Source of the DNA: Chitinolyticbacter albus
GTDB lineage: Bacteria > Pseudomonadota > Gammaproteobacteria > Burkholderiales > Chitinibacteraceae
Direction of reading: 5' to 3'
NCBI RefSeq assembly: GCF_024437655.1
Contig: NZ_JANBVF010000049.1
Location: forward strand, 1 to 37,308
DNA: 37,308 nt
Positions 7,926 to 17,370 of this stretch are shown piece by piece. The notes beneath the pieces are model-generated. The model saw nothing but the letters and a program-made list of their open reading frames with translations, made no database searches and was not told where the DNA came from. How positions within the stretch are numbered: the stretch's first letter is position 1; each line of letters opens with the position of its first letter. Position numbers and translations under genes: made by a program.

Positions 7926-9301
7926 CAGAAAAAGCCGAGCTTGACTGCGAACATCTGCTCGACTTCGCGGATGCGCCGCTTGTTGTCGATGAACACGATC
8001 ACGTGGTCGTCGGCTGCGATCACCGTGTCGTGGTGCAGGATCAGCACCTCGTCGCCGCGCACGACTGCGGCGAAATAGATGCCGGCAGGCAGGCGCAGCT
8101 CGGCCACGCTGCGCCCGACGATGCGCGAGGTGCTGCGGCTGCCGTGCGCGACGATTTCCAGTGCCTCGGCGGTGCCGCGACGCAGGCTGTGCGCCGCGAC
8201 GATGTCACCCTGGCGCACGAAGGCGAGCAACGAGCCTATGGTGGCCTGCGCTGGCGAGATGGCCACGTCGATCCGGCTACCCTGCAGCAGGCCGACGTAG
8301 CGCGAACGGTTGATGATGGCGATCACCTTCTTCGCGCCCATCTGCTTGGCCAGGAGGCCCGACATGATGTTGTCCTCGTCGTCGCTGGTCAGCGCGAGGT
8401 AGAGGTCGGCACGCTCGATCTGCTCGGTTTCGAGCAAGGCCTCGTCGGTGGCTTCGCCGGCCAGCACAAGTACGCCGGGCAGCGCCTCGGCCAGCCAGGC
8501 GGCGCGAGCGCGATTGGTTTCGATCAGCTTGATCTGGGCTTCGCCGGCGAGTTCGGCCGCGAGTCGGTAGCCGACATTGCCGCCACCGGCGATGGTGATG
8601 CGGCGCACCCGCCGTTTCTCGCCATGCAGCGCGCCGATCACCGCGCGGATGTGTTTGCGCGCGGCGAGGGCGAAGACTTCATCGCCGACTTCGAGTGGGG
8701 TGTCGCCATCGGGGTAGATGTAGCGATTGCGGCGATAGATGCCGACGATGCGGCGGTCGATATCGGGCAGCAGTTCATCGAGCTGGCCCAGCCGCTTGCC
8801 GGCCATGGCGGCGTTCTCGTCGACGCGCACCACGACCAGTTGGGCACGGCCGCCCGCGAAATCGAGCACCTGCAAGGCCTCGGGCGTGCGCACCAGTGCC
8901 GCCAGGTAGTCGGTGACAATCTGCGCCGGGGTGATCACATGGTCGACGCCGAAGCCCGCATCGCCCAGCAACGCGTCGTGTGTGAGCAGATCCTGGTTGC
9001 GGATGCGGGCGAGGCGCGTCGGCACGTTATAGAGCTGTTGCGCGATCTTGCAGGCGACGAGATTGAGCTCGTCGCTGGGGGTGACGGCGAGCAACAGGTC
9101 AGCATCGCGCACGCCGGCGGCTTCCAGCGTGACCGGGCTTGTGGCGTGGCCGACGACCGTGCGCAGATCGAGCTTGTCCTGCAATGGCTTGAGGTTGGCC
9201 GGATTCTCATCGACCAGGGTGACGTTGTAGCGCTCGTGGACTAGTTGTTCGGCGACCGAGCTGCCAACCCGCCCGGCGCCGAGGATGAGGATGTTGGCCA
9301 C
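7925..9301 (-). CDS. trkA: Trk system potassium uptake regulatory protein TrkA
   Basis: TrkA is the cytosolic nucleotide-binding ring that gates TrkH in response to NAD(H) and ATP/ADP. The 458-residue product is a tandem duplication typical of the family: a first RCK-N Rossmann domain with GAGRVG at 8-13 and an acidic strand end at Asp31, an RCK-C domain, a second Rossmann domain with GGGNVG at 239-244, then a second RCK-C. The start codon is GTG at 9301, only 12 bases after the ntrX stop, with AAGGCAGG as a modest ribosome site; no other start fits the MANILILGAGRVG terminus. The end overlaps trkH by one base (TGATG). Confidence 0.95.
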   Translation of the reverse strand: MANILILGAGRVGSSVAEQLVHERYNVTLVDENPANLKPLQDKLDLRTVVGHATSPVTLEAAGVRDADLLLAVTPSDELNLVACKIAQQLYNVPTRLARIRNQDLLTHDALLGDAGFGVDHVITPAQIVTDYLAALVRTPEALQVLDFAGGRAQLVVVRVDENAAMAGKRLGQLDELLPDIDRRIVGIYRRNRYIYPDGDTPLEVGDEVFALAARKHIRAVIGALHGEKRRVRRITIAGGGNVGYRLAAELAGEAQIKLIETNRARAAWLAEALPGVLVLAGEATDEALLETEQIERADLYLALTSDDEDNIMSGLLAKQMGAKKVIAIINRSRYVGLLQGSRIDVAISPAQATIGSLLAFVRQGDIVAAHSLRRGTAEALEIVAHGSRSTSRIVGRSVAELRLPAGIYFAAVVRGDEVLILHHDTVIAADDHVIVFIDNKRRIREVEQMFAVKLGFF

Positions 9302-9313
9302 GGCGCGCCTGCC

Positions 9314-10627
9314 TTAGCTTTCTTCCGCGGGCCGTTGTTTCTTCGGCATGGTGATGCCCAGTTGCTTGAGCTTGCGGTAGAGGTGGGTACGCTCCAGGCC
9401 GATGCGCTCGGCAACCCGACTCATATTGCCGCCGGACAGCTCGATCTGGCGTTCCAGATAGTATTTCTCGAACTGGTCGCGCGCTTCACGCAACGGCAGG
9501 TCCAGATCGACGCTGGATGGCGCGCCGCTGTCGCCCGAGGTCGGCAGCGCGGGTGCCACGCCGCCTGGGGTGAACTGCGACAGGATGCGCGACACCGGGG
9601 CGAGATCGATCTCGCCGTCGCGCCCGGTCAGCGCCAAGCTCTTGACCACGTTGGCGAGCTCGTCGAGATTGCCCGGCCATTCCTGGCGCGCCAGGAGCTG
9701 CAGCGCGGCGTTGCTGAAGCGGCGCGGCCCCAGCTTGTTGGTGGTGACCGCCTCCGTCAGCAGGGCCTCGGCGATGCGCGGGATGTCCTCACGGTGTTCG
9801 GCGAGCGACGGCACCGGCACGATCAGCTGCGACAACGCCTTCAGCAGTTCCGGGTCGACGCTGCCAGCCAGCGCGTCGAGCGGGCGGCTGGACGCGGAAA
9901 CCAGGCGCACCTTGTTGCGCTCAAGCTTGGCGAGCACGCTCTTGAGCCCGGCCTGCGCGCGGCGGTCGAGATAAGCCAGGTCGCGCAGAAACAGCGTGCC
10001 GCCCGCAGCCTTGGTCGCGAGCTCTTGCGGCGCGGTCACGTAGTCTTCGTTCGACAGTGGCGCGACGAAGGGGCGGCCCGGCGGCGTGAGGTAGCGCGCG
10101 CAGTGCTCGAAGCCGACGCCGGGTGAGCCAACCAGCAGGATGGCCGCGCCATCGGCGGCGGATGCCACGTCGAGCGCAATCGCCAGTTCCTTGATCGCCT
10201 CGGCCTCGCCCAGTCGTGCCAGCGTGGGCGCGGCGGAGCGATGGTCGACGACGGGCTGGATCAGCGCGCGCTTGACCGCGGTCAGCAGTTTTTGCAGGCC
10301 GATGGGCTTTTCGAGGAAATCGAGCGCGCCGATGCGGGTGGCTTCGACCGCGGTATCAATGGTGGCATGGCCCGACATCATCACCACCGGCATCGTGAGC
10401 TGGCCATTGCGGGCCCACTCCTTCAGCAGTGTGACGCCATCGGTATCGGGCATCCAGATATCGAGCAGCACCAGCCGAGGCTGGGCCAGATTGCGCAGCT
10501 GGCGCGCCTTTTCGGCGTTTTCCGCCAGCGCGACGCTGTATCCCTCGTCCTGCAGGATCTCCGACAACAGCTCGCGTATACCGATTTCGTCGTCGACGAC
10601 CAAAATATCCTGACTATGCAACTTCAC
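9314..10627 (-). CDS. ntrX: NtrX-like response regulator with degenerate AAA+ domain
   Basis: A 437-residue response regulator partnered with NtrY. The receiver (about 5-120) looks intact: Asp12/Asp13, phospho-acceptor Asp56, Ser85 and Lys107. The C-terminus (about 380-425) is a Fis-type helix-turn-helix ([20 protein letters not shown]). The central region is recognisably a sigma-54 activator AAA+ domain, but every key element has changed. Walker A reads GSPGVGFE (167-174) with Phe in place of Lys. The stretch to Walker B is about 25 residues short and lacks GAFTGA. Walker B reads FLRDL instead of FLDEI (213-217). The arginine-finger segment FRxDLYYRL is replaced by [11 protein letters not shown]. 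Sensor II GNVRE is GNLDE. It should bind DNA on phosphorylation but not remodel sigma-54 holoenzyme. GTG start; overlaps ntrY by 14 bases. Confidence 0.88.
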   Translation of the reverse strand: MKLHSQDILVVDDEIGIRELLSEILQDEGYSVALAENAEKARQLRNLAQPRLVLLDIWMPDTDGVTLLKEWARNGQLTMPVVMMSGHATIDTAVEATRIGALDFLEKPIGLQKLLTAVKRALIQPVVDHRSAAPTLARLGEAEAIKELAIALDVASAADGAAILLVGSPGVGFEHCARYLTPPGRPFVAPLSNEDYVTAPQELATKAAGGTLFLRDLAYLDRRAQAGLKSVLAKLERNKVRLVSASSRPLDALAGSVDPELLKALSQLIVPVPSLAEHREDIPRIAEALLTEAVTTNKLGPRRFSNAALQLLARQEWPGNLDELANVVKSLALTGRDGEIDLAPVSRILSQFTPGGVAPALPTSGDSGAPSSVDLDLPLREARDQFEKYYLERQIELSGGNMSRVAERIGLERTHLYRKLKQLGITMPKKQRPAEES

Positions 10628-12749
10628 ATCCCTCCATGAGCGGCAGTTCTATCCGTACGAAAGCGCCGCCTTCTTCCCGGTTACCGGCGGTAATCCGGCC
10701 CCGGTGCTCTTCGATGATTTTTTTCACGATTGCCAGCCCCAAACCCGTCCCCTTTTGCTTGGTACTGACGTAAGGCTCGAATGCCCGAGCCAGGATGTCG
10801 GCCTGGAAACCGCATCCGTTATCTTCCACCGTGAGCCGGGCAAATTTATCGGCTTTCTCGGTGCGCACGCAAATTTGCAGGCTACCGTCCCTCGGCTCGC
10901 AGCCCTGTAAGGCGTCTTGCGCATTCTGCAGCAGGTTGTGGATCACCTGCCGCAGATGGGTCGCGTCGCCCTCGATGGCGAGCGGCGCGTGGGCCTGGTC
11001 GATGCGAGTGACCGGGGCTGCCTCGTAGAGTACCAGTACGTCGCTGAGCAGTTGCTGCAGATCGAGCGGTTTCTTCTTGCCGGTGGGTTGGCGCGCGTAG
11101 TCGCGGAACGCGTCGACCATCTGCTTGAGCGCCTGCACCTGCTTGACGATATTCTGCGTATTGCGGGTGAGCAACTCGGCGCCGGCTGGGTCGAGCTTGT
11201 CGGCGAGCTTGAATTCCAGCCGCTCGGCCGAAAGCTGGATCGGCGTGAGCGGGTTCTTGATCTCGTGTGCCAGTCGCCGGGCCACTTCGCCCCAGGCGGC
11301 ATCGCGCTGCGCGGAAATCAGCTCGGTGATGTCGTCGAACACCACGAGGAAACCGCGACGCTGCTCGATATCCTCCACCCACAGCGGCGTGCCACGCACG
11401 TTCAATGCCCGGGTGTCGACGATCTCCACCTGGCGCTGCCAGTGCTCGTCGTCCTGCGCGAAGCCGGCGGCGATGGTGTCACAGAAACCGGCGAGCGCCG
11501 GGTAGCGTTCCGGCCATTGTTCCAGCACCAGGCCGGAGAGCGCGGCCGGATCGATGCCGAGGATGCGCTGCGCGCTCTGGTTGCTGGAGGCGAGCTGCCA
11601 GTGCTCGTCGAATGACAGCACGCCGGCGGAGAGCGAGCCCAGAATGGCCTGCCGGTAAGCGTTGGCCGCGGCCTGCTCGGTCTGGTGCAGTTCCAGCGAG
11701 GCGCGGGCATCGGCAAGCTGACGCGTCATGCGATTGAACGACTGGGTGAGGATGCCGAGCTCGTCGCGGCTGATTACGGGCTGCTGCTGCGTGAAATCGC
11801 CCGAAGCCACCGCGCGGGTGGCGCGTGCCAGCATGGAAAGCGGTGCCGCGATCCGGTCGGACAGGTAGATGGCGAGCGCAAGCGCGCCCAGGAGTGCCAT
11901 CAGCAGGGCCAGCGTCAGCGTCAGCGTGTAGACCAGCTTGAGGCCGCTGCGCGACTGGGATAGCTGCTTGTAGTCGCTGCGTACCTGTTCCACCAGTTCG
12001 GCGTCGGCAGCCAGTTGTTCCGGCACCGGCTGGATGATCTGCAGCAGCCGTTGCTTGCTGCCCCAGCGCGCGCCGGTGATCGGCACGATCACGCGCATAG
12101 TCAGCGCACCGCCCGACACCGCTTCCAGCCGCTTCAGCGATTCATTACTGGCACTGCGCAGGCTGTTGCGATCGGGCAGATCTGGAAACAACCCGGCGTT
12201 TTCGTTACCGATGTGGGCGATGGTATTGCCCGAATCGTCGAACACCGAGATTTCCTGCACGCCCAGCTGTTCGCGGTAGCGTGTCAGCCGATTGAGCAGT
12301 TCGGTGCCACGGTCGTCGTGGATGTCGAGCGCGACGACCCGCGCCTTGCGCGACAAGTCGGTGAGCTGGTAGTCGATCGCGTTGTGACCCAGATTAAGGC
12401 CGCGGTCGAGCGCGTTGTCGACGCGAACATCGAACCAGTTCTCGATCGACTTGTTGAGGAACTGTACCGACAGCGTGTACACCAGCGTGCCAGGCAGCAC
12501 AGCGACGAGGGCGAACATCAGCACCATGCGCAGCGTGAGCCTGGAGCCGAACACCTTGGCGCGCACCTTGCGCACCAGCTCCCACAGCCGCGCACCGACA
12601 AGGAACAGCAGGCCGGCCAGCAGCAGCGCGTTGAGGATCAGCAGCTCGTCGTAGTAATCGGCGAAGGTCGAGGTCTTGCCGGCCGCGGTGGCCAGCAGGA
12701 ACAGCAAGATGGTGCCAAGCGAAGCGACGATGATGAGCGCGCGTCTCAT
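10614..12749 (-). CDS. ntrY: NtrY-like membrane sensor histidine kinase
   Basis: A 711-residue sensor kinase that should autophosphorylate and pass phosphate to NtrX. The N-terminus has two hydrophobic segments (about 4-22 and 36-55), a third at 74-96, an extracytoplasmic sensor region of roughly 175 residues, and a last membrane helix at 272-296. After these come HAMP (297-349), PAS (about 362-475), a dimerisation domain with the H-box [10 protein letters not shown] (His495), and an ATPase domain with N-box [11 protein letters not shown]1 DNGCGF and G2 [11 protein letters not shown]. The start at 12749 overlaps the upstream stop as ATGA and has GGAGG seven bases before it. This NtrY layout is known for sensing redox or nitrogen status in other proteobacteria; the signal here is unknown. 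Confidence 0.93.
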   Translation of the reverse strand: MRRALIIVASLGTILLFLLATAAGKTSTFADYYDELLILNALLLAGLLFLVGARLWELVRKVRAKVFGSRLTLRMVLMFALVAVLPGTLVYTLSVQFLNKSIENWFDVRVDNALDRGLNLGHNAIDYQLTDLSRKARVVALDIHDDRGTELLNRLTRYREQLGVQEISVFDDSGNTIAHIGNENAGLFPDLPDRNSLRSASNESLKRLEAVSGGALTMRVIVPITGARWGSKQRLLQIIQPVPEQLAADAELVEQVRSDYKQLSQSRSGLKLVYTLTLTLALLMALLGALALAIYLSDRIAAPLSMLARATRAVASGDFTQQQPVISRDELGILTQSFNRMTRQLADARASLELHQTEQAAANAYRQAILGSLSAGVLSFDEHWQLASSNQSAQRILGIDPAALSGLVLEQWPERYPALAGFCDTIAAGFAQDDEHWQRQVEIVDTRALNVRGTPLWVEDIEQRRGFLVVFDDITELISAQRDAAWGEVARRLAHEIKNPLTPIQLSAERLEFKLADKLDPAGAELLTRNTQNIVKQVQALKQMVDAFRDYARQPTGKKKPLDLQQLLSDVLVLYEAAPVTRIDQAHAPLAIEGDATHLRQVIHNLLQNAQDALQGCEPRDGSLQICVRTEKADKFARLTVEDNGCGFQADILARAFEPYVSTKQKGTGLGLAIVKKIIEEHRGRITAGNREEGGAFVRIELPLMEGCEVA

Positions 12750-13384
12750 GGCGCGTCCTCCAGCGCTTGCGGAGCCACTTCGCCGCGCTTGAGCTCGATC
12801 CAGGGGGAGGACAATACCCAGTCGTCCTTGCCCATCGCGGAGAGCTGCAGCGGCTTGGGCAGTTGCGAGACGTCGAGCCGCAGCCGCACCCGGCCGGAGA
12901 GCGGCTCCTTGTCGCGGGCCAGATCGCTGCCGACGAGCACTTCCCAGTTGCGTACCACGCCGAGCGCGGTCAATGCGTCGGACAGCGTGGCGAAGCTGCG
13001 ATAAAAGCTGCCCAGGTGCAGGCGGTACTGGCGCGACAGGTTGTGATAGGACAGCCGGTAGTTGAGTTGGGCGGTAGGGTCGAACCAGTTGGCGACGCTC
13101 TTCCACCACGCATAGGCCCGGGGCCGGGTGAGCTGGAATTCGTAGCTGAAGGGCAGCGTGAAGCCGTTGGCAAGCGCATCTTCCAGCCCGGGCTTGAGCG
13201 TGACGTCGAAGCGCGCTGCGAGCTCGATATGGTCGCCCGCGTAGTCGAAGCTGGCGTCGCGCACCCGGATGCCAGGCTCTTGCGCGCTCGCCGGAATGCA
13301 CAGCACCCAGGCCAGCACGAGCGCGACAAGGCTAGCCAGCAGGCTGGGCGGTGATCTTCTCGAAAAGGGCGTAGAAAAAGCCAT
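12746..13384 (-). CDS. DUF4390 domain exported protein
   Basis: A 212-residue protein with a Sec signal peptide (two arginines at 9-10, hydrophobic core [15 protein letters not shown], cleavage after ASA near residue 35). The mature part is beta-rich, with segments such as [29 protein letters not shown] and [14 protein letters not shown]. This matches DUF4390, a family found just before ntrY in many betaproteobacteria and of unknown function. An envelope location together with a membrane sensor suggests, as inference only, a role in NtrY signalling. The start at 13384 lies 53 bases inside the end of rsmB; later starts would cut the signal peptide. The stop overlaps ntrY by ATGA. Confidence 0.85.
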   Translation of the reverse strand: MAFSTPFSRRSPPSLLASLVALVLAWVLCIPASAQEPGIRVRDASFDYAGDHIELAARFDVTLKPGLEDALANGFTLPFSYEFQLTRPRAYAWWKSVANWFDPTAQLNYRLSYHNLSRQYRLHLGSFYRSFATLSDALTALGVVRNWEVLVGSDLARDKEPLSGRVRLRLDVSQLPKPLQLSAMGKDDWVLSSPWIELKRGEVAPQALEDAP

Positions 13385-14621
13385 CGTGCTCGGGCGTGGG
13401 CAGTAGCTGACCATCGTCGGGCAGGCCGCCTGGCAGCGGCAAGCGCTGCGCATCGGCATGCCGTGCCGCGAAGGCCGTGGCTTGCTCGGCGTTCTCGGCC
13501 GGAAAGATGGAGCACGTAGCATAGAGGAGTTTGCCCCCCGGCGCCACGAGCGCCCACAGCGCATCGATCATTTCGGCTTGCTGGCGGGAATAACCGACGA
13601 AATCCTCGGGGCGCCGCAGCCACTTGATGTCCGGATTGCGCCGCACCACGCCGGTGGCCGAACAGGGCACGTCGGCCAGCACCCGGTCGAACGGCGTGCC
13701 GTCCCACCACAGCGCCGGATTGCTGGCGTCGCCCGCAACCAGCGTGGCCGAGAGCTGGAGCCGCTTGAGGTTGTCATGCACGCGCGAAAGTCGCTTCGCG
13801 TCGCTATCGATGGCGGTCAGCGCCACATCGGCCAGCTCCAGGATGTGGCCGGTCTTGCCGCCGGGCGCCGCGCACGCATCGAGCACGCGCAGGCCATCCT
13901 TGACGTCAAGCAACAGCGCCGCGCGTTGCGCGCCCCAGTCCTGCACCGATACGTCGCCGTCCAGGAAGCCGGGCAACTGGTCGATGCCGATCGGGCGGTG
14001 GATATTGATGGCGGCCTCGCCAAGCGGGCTCGCGGCAATGCCGGCCTCGGCCAGGCGCTTGAGGTAGTTGTCGACGGTCTCGCGCCGGCGATTCACCCGC
14101 AGCGTCAACGGCGGGTGCAGGTTGCTGGCCGACAATATGGCCTGCCAGCGCTTCGGGTAGGCGTCGCGCAGGGCGTTGATCCACCACTGCGGATGCGACC
14201 AGAGTCCGCGTTCGGTGCGGTTGGCGTTGCCCAGTAGCGTGTCCTTGCTGCGCAGGAAGTTGCGCAGGATGGCATTGACGAGGCCCTTGCCGCCGCCGCT
14301 GCCGACATGGGTTGCTACCTTGACCGCATGGTCGACCACGCTATAGGGCGCGGCACGCGTGAAATGCAGCTGGTAGAGCGACACCAGGAGCAGCATGCGC
14401 AGCTCGTCCTCGAACAAGGGCTTGCGCAGCAACTGGCCGAGCACGTGTTCGAGCAGGCCCAGGTGGCGCAAGGAGCCGTAGCACAGATCCTGGATGGCGC
14501 CGCGTTGTTGCGGGCGCAGGTCGGGCTGGCCTTGCCAGATCGCGGCGAGGGCATCGGTCAGCGTGCGGCCCGCCAGGACCTGGCCGAGCGCCTGGCTTGC
14601 CAGTTTTTGAGTCAGATACAT
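13332..14621 (-). CDS. rsmB: 16S rRNA (cytosine-967-C5)-methyltransferase RsmB
   Basis: RsmB methylates C967 of 16S rRNA with S-adenosylmethionine. The product is 429 residues, the usual length. The N-terminal 140 residues form a NusB-like RNA-binding domain. The catalytic domain shows the SAM-binding motif LDACAAPGGKTGHI (247-260), motif IV DVPCSATGVVRRNPDIKW with Cys320, and motif VI LYATCSIFPAEN with the nucleophile Cys370. The ATG at 14621 has AAGG upstream and gives the standard MYLTQKLASQAL terminus; the open frame continues upstream without homology. It is the third gene of the def operon and overlaps DUF4390. Confidence 0.95.
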   Translation of the reverse strand: MYLTQKLASQALGQVLAGRTLTDALAAIWQGQPDLRPQQRGAIQDLCYGSLRHLGLLEHVLGQLLRKPLFEDELRMLLLVSLYQLHFTRAAPYSVVDHAVKVATHVGSGGGKGLVNAILRNFLRSKDTLLGNANRTERGLWSHPQWWINALRDAYPKRWQAILSASNLHPPLTLRVNRRRETVDNYLKRLAEAGIAASPLGEAAINIHRPIGIDQLPGFLDGDVSVQDWGAQRAALLLDVKDGLRVLDACAAPGGKTGHILELADVALTAIDSDAKRLSRVHDNLKRLQLSATLVAGDASNPALWWDGTPFDRVLADVPCSATGVVRRNPDIKWLRRPEDFVGYSRQQAEMIDALWALVAPGGKLLYATCSIFPAENAEQATAFAARHADAQRLPLPGGLPDDGQLLPTPEHDGFFYALFEKITAQPAG

Positions 14622-14679
14622 GGTTGAGCCTTGGGCCGGCGCGACGTGGGTCGCATGAGCAAGTAATAGGACAACTAAA

Positions 14680-15603
14680 CTAACCCAGCCGGCTGCCGAC
14701 GGCGAGCGGGTTTCCCGCCAGGAAGGCGGCTGCATCCACGCGCTTCGCGCCCGCTTTTTGCAGCTCGGCGATCGATAGCGCGCCCGCGCCGCAGGCGACG
14801 ACGATGCCATCCTTGCCGCAGGCAAGCACCGTGCCGGCTTCCCCGGTGCCCGCTGTCGTGCGGGCCGTCCAGATCTTGAGCGGGGTGCCATCCAGCAGTG
14901 TCTGGGCGGATGGAAAGGGGTTGAACGCACGGATCGTGCGGTCGATCTCGGTTGCTGGCAGGCGCCAGTCGATCTGCGCTTCTTCCTTCTTCAGCTTCTC
15001 GGCGTAGGTGACGCCCTCGGCCGGCTGCTTTTGCCTGGTCGCCTGCAAGGCAGGCAGATCGGCCAGCGCCGCGACGATGGCCGCAGCGCCTTGCGCGGCG
15101 AGCTTGTCGTGCAGTGTCTGCGCGGTATCGTCGGTGGTGATAGTCGTGCGGTGGATGGACAGCATGTCGCCGGTATCGAGCCCGGCGTCCATCTGCATGA
15201 TGGTGATACCGGTCTCCAAGTCCCCAGCGGCGATGGCGCGCTGGATGGGGGCCGCACCACGCCAGCGCGGCAGCAGCGAGGCGTGGATATTGAGGCAACC
15301 CAGGCGCGGCAGGTCCAGTACCGCCTGCGGCAGGATCAGGCCGTAGGCGGCGACGATCATCACGTCTGCATCAATGGCGACCAGTGGCGCCTGTTGTTCG
15401 GGCGAGCGCAGTTTTTCCGGTTGGTAGACCGGCAGTCCGTGCTGCTCGGCCAGCTGCTTGACCGGCGATGCGGTCAGCTTCATGCCACGGCCGGCAGGGC
15501 GATCCGGCTGGGTGAGCACCAGCACGATCTCGTGACCTGCCGCGATCAGGGCGGCGAGGGCGCTGGCGGCGAAATCGGGGGTGCCGGCAAAAATCAGTTT
15601 CAT
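14680..15603 (-). CDS. fmt: Methionyl-tRNA formyltransferase
   Basis: Fmt formylates initiator Met-tRNA using 10-formyltetrahydrofolate. The 307-residue product starts [16 protein letters not shown] and carries the folate-binding [11 protein letters not shown] (111-121). The formyltransferase catalytic set is present: Asn105, His107 in NIHASL, and Asp143 in LDTGDM. A C-terminal tRNA-binding domain follows. It lies 50 bases after def, its functional partner, and 58 bases before rsmB, all in the same direction. No Shine-Dalgarno is obvious before the ATG, but the start is fixed by homology. Confidence 0.96.
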   Translation of the reverse strand: MKLIFAGTPDFAASALAALIAAGHEIVLVLTQPDRPAGRGMKLTASPVKQLAEQHGLPVYQPEKLRSPEQQAPLVAIDADVMIVAAYGLILPQAVLDLPRLGCLNIHASLLPRWRGAAPIQRAIAAGDLETGITIMQMDAGLDTGDMLSIHRTTITTDDTAQTLHDKLAAQGAAAIVAALADLPALQATRQKQPAEGVTYAEKLKKEEAQIDWRLPATEIDRTIRAFNPFPSAQTLLDGTPLKIWTARTTAGTGEAGTVLACGKDGIVVACGAGALSIAELQKAGAKRVDAAAFLAGNPLAVGSRLG

Positions 15604-15653
15604 GGACGGGCCACCGGATGGAGAAGGGGGCTTTGCGCCCCCTTCTTGGTTGA

Positions 15654-16157
15654 TCACATGGTCTTGCGCTGGTTCTTCTTCAACTTCTGCACGATGCGCT
15701 GCAGCTTCAGCCGCGAGAGTTTCTCGACAAAGACCTTGCCATCCAGGTGATCTATCTCATGCTGGATACAGATCGCGAGGAGCTCACCGGTGCTGATTTC
15801 GAATGGCTGGCCATTGCGATCGAGGGCCTGTACCTTGATGTGGTCGGCGCGCTCGACCTCTTCGTAGATGCCGGGCACCGACAAACAGCCTTCCTCGTAG
15901 GTGGTCTTGCCGTCCATCTCGACGATTTCGGGATTGATCAGCACCAGCAGATTGTTGCGTTCTTCCGACAGGTCGATGACGATCAGGCGGATATGTTCAT
16001 TCACTTGTGTGGCCGCCAGACCGATGCCCGGCGCCTCGTACATCGTCTCAGCCATATCGTTGATCAGCTTTTGCAGCGTATCGTCGAATACGGTGACCGG
16101 TTTGGCGACTGTATGCAGGCGTTCGTCGGGATATTGCAGGATATTGAGTAGGGCCAT
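15654..16157 (-). CDS. def: Peptide deformylase
   Basis: Def removes the formyl group from nascent proteins. The 167-residue metalloenzyme has all three family motifs: GIGLAATQ at 44-51, EGCLSVPG at 89-96 with metal ligand Cys91, and QHEIDHLDG at 132-140 with ligands His133 and His137 and catalytic Glu134. It has a basic lysine-rich tail ([10 protein letters not shown]). It is the first gene of the minus-strand block def-fmt-rsmB-DUF4390-ntrY-ntrX-trkA-trkH and diverges from the LysM protein gene, the standard betaproteobacterial arrangement. Confidence 0.97.
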   Translation of the reverse strand: MALLNILQYPDERLHTVAKPVTVFDDTLQKLINDMAETMYEAPGIGLAATQVNEHIRLIVIDLSEERNNLLVLINPEIVEMDGKTTYEEGCLSVPGIYEEVERADHIKVQALDRNGQPFEISTGELLAICIQHEIDHLDGKVFVEKLSRLKLQRIVQKLKKNQRKTM

Positions 16158-16296
16158 GTTAGCTTGCGGCGAAAAAAGAATATATGCAGAATCAAATGGC
16201 GGTAATTCAGGGCTACCGCAGCGGCTTCAGTATCGTGCGCATTCGTGCTCCACGCATTGCAGCCCCGTCCACCGGCCGTGCCGGCAACAATAATCA
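16158..16296. promoter_or_regulatory. Divergent control region between def and the LysM protein gene
   Basis: This 139-base gap must hold promoters for both divergent units. On the minus strand TATATT near 16179-16184 is a good -10 candidate for def, but no convincing -35 lies 17 bases upstream. GCGGTA at 16199-16204 and TACCGC at 16214-16219 form a perfect 6-bp inverted repeat just upstream, where a regulator might bind. No clear promoter was found for the LysM direction. Confidence 0.35.
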
Positions 16297-17370
16297 ATGA
16301 GCGTCGCCATGCGAAAAAAGATTATATCCCTACTTTTGGTGATCAGCGGCTGCGTTGGTTCCGTGTACGCCGATACGCTGGCGCTGCAGGAAAACGCACC
16401 GGATCGCTACGTGGTCGTCAAGGGCGACACCTTGTGGGATATATCAGGAAAATTCCTGCAGAAACCCTGGCGCTGGCCTGAAATCTGGCAGCTCAACAAG
16501 GAAGAAATCAAGAATCCGCACTGGATCTACCCCGGTGACGTGATCGTGCTCGATCGCTCCGGCGCGCAGCCGCGGCTGCGCCTGCTGCGCGACAGCAAGA
16601 ACAATGGCCGCACCAGCGGCGTGCTCAAGCTGGGCCCGCGCACCCGCATCGAATCGCTGGCTGGCGATGCTGCGCCCAGCATTCCGTTCCGCGCGATCAA
16701 GCCTTTCCTCAATCGCCCGCTGGTGATCGATCCGGTCGAGATGCAAGCCGCGCCGCGCATTGCCGCCGGCCCCGATGACCGCGTCTATTTCACCGCAGGC
16801 GACAAGGTCTACGCCGTTGGGCTCGCCGGTGAAATCGGCAGCACCTGGCACATCTTCCGTCCGGGCCGTCCGCTGATCGATCCGGACGATCCCGAGGGCA
16901 AGCGCATCATCGGCAACGAAGTCGATTATCTGGGTGATGCGACGCTGGATGTCCCGGGCGATGTCTCGACCATGCACATCATCGGCAACCGTGAAGAAGT
17001 GGCGGTAGGTAGTCGCCTGCTGCGGGCGGAGGACCAGCCCTTCATGAACTTCACCCCGCATGCACCGTCGCAGACCGTGCTTGGCAAGGTGGTTTCGGCG
17101 TATGGCGGCGTGGCCGAGGCGGGGCAGTACACCACCATCGTGATCAACCGCGGCAGCGTTGATGGCCTGGACATCGGTAGCGTGATGGAGGCGTACAAGG
17201 CGCCGCGCCTGATCAAGAAGGAAACCGTGGATGAGCCGGACCGCTACACACCGGGTGAGAAGAGCGGCAACGTCTTTATTTACCGTGTGTTCCCGGAGAT
17301 TTCGTATGGCCTGGTGATGAACAGCACCCTGCCGATCAACGTGGCGGACGAGGTTCGTTCTCCCGAATGA
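16297..17370 (+). CDS. Exported LysM domain protein
   Basis: A 357-residue envelope protein with one N-terminal LysM peptidoglycan-binding module (about 36-86, with YVVVKGDTLWDIS and the typical NPHWIYPGDVIVL ending). A long C-terminal region without a named domain follows, containing FRAIKPFLNRPLVID and a TTIVINRGSVDGLDIGSVM stretch. The leader can be read two ways: a Sec signal cleaved after VYA (residue 25), or a lipobox ISGC with lipidated Cys19. The start may be 16297 or the ATG at 16309; neither has a clear ribosome site. The family sits next to dprA in many betaproteobacteria. Its stop overlaps the dprA start by ATGA. A role in cell-wall binding is likely; more is not visible. Confidence 0.9.
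   Translation: MSVAMRKKIISLLLVISGCVGSVYADTLALQENAPDRYVVVKGDTLWDISGKFLQKPWRWPEIWQLNKEEIKNPHWIYPGDVIVLDRSGAQPRLRLLRDSKNNGRTSGVLKLGPRTRIESLAGDAAPSIPFRAIKPFLNRPLVIDPVEMQAAPRIAAGPDDRVYFTAGDKVYAVGLAGEIGSTWHIFRPGRPLIDPDDPEGKRIIGNEVDYLGDATLDVPGDVSTMHIIGNREEVAVGSRLLRAEDQPFMNFTPHAPSQTVLGKVVSAYGGVAEAGQYTTIVINRGSVDGLDIGSVMEAYKAPRLIKKETVDEPDRYTPGEKSGNVFIYRVFPEISYGLVMNSTLPINVADEVRSPE

Noticed and set aside
8003-9244. Plus-strand open frame of 413 codons opposite trkA
   Set aside because: Composition is Asp, Gly, Gln and His rich with no motif; trkA fully explains this region.
12750-13301. 184-codon upstream extension of ntrY
   Set aside because: It is the out-of-frame reading of the DUF4390 gene; the ATG at 12749 has a GGAGG site and begins a membrane segment.
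14622-14930. 103-codon upstream extension of rsmB
   Set aside because: It reads through fmt in another frame; RsmB homology starts at 14621.
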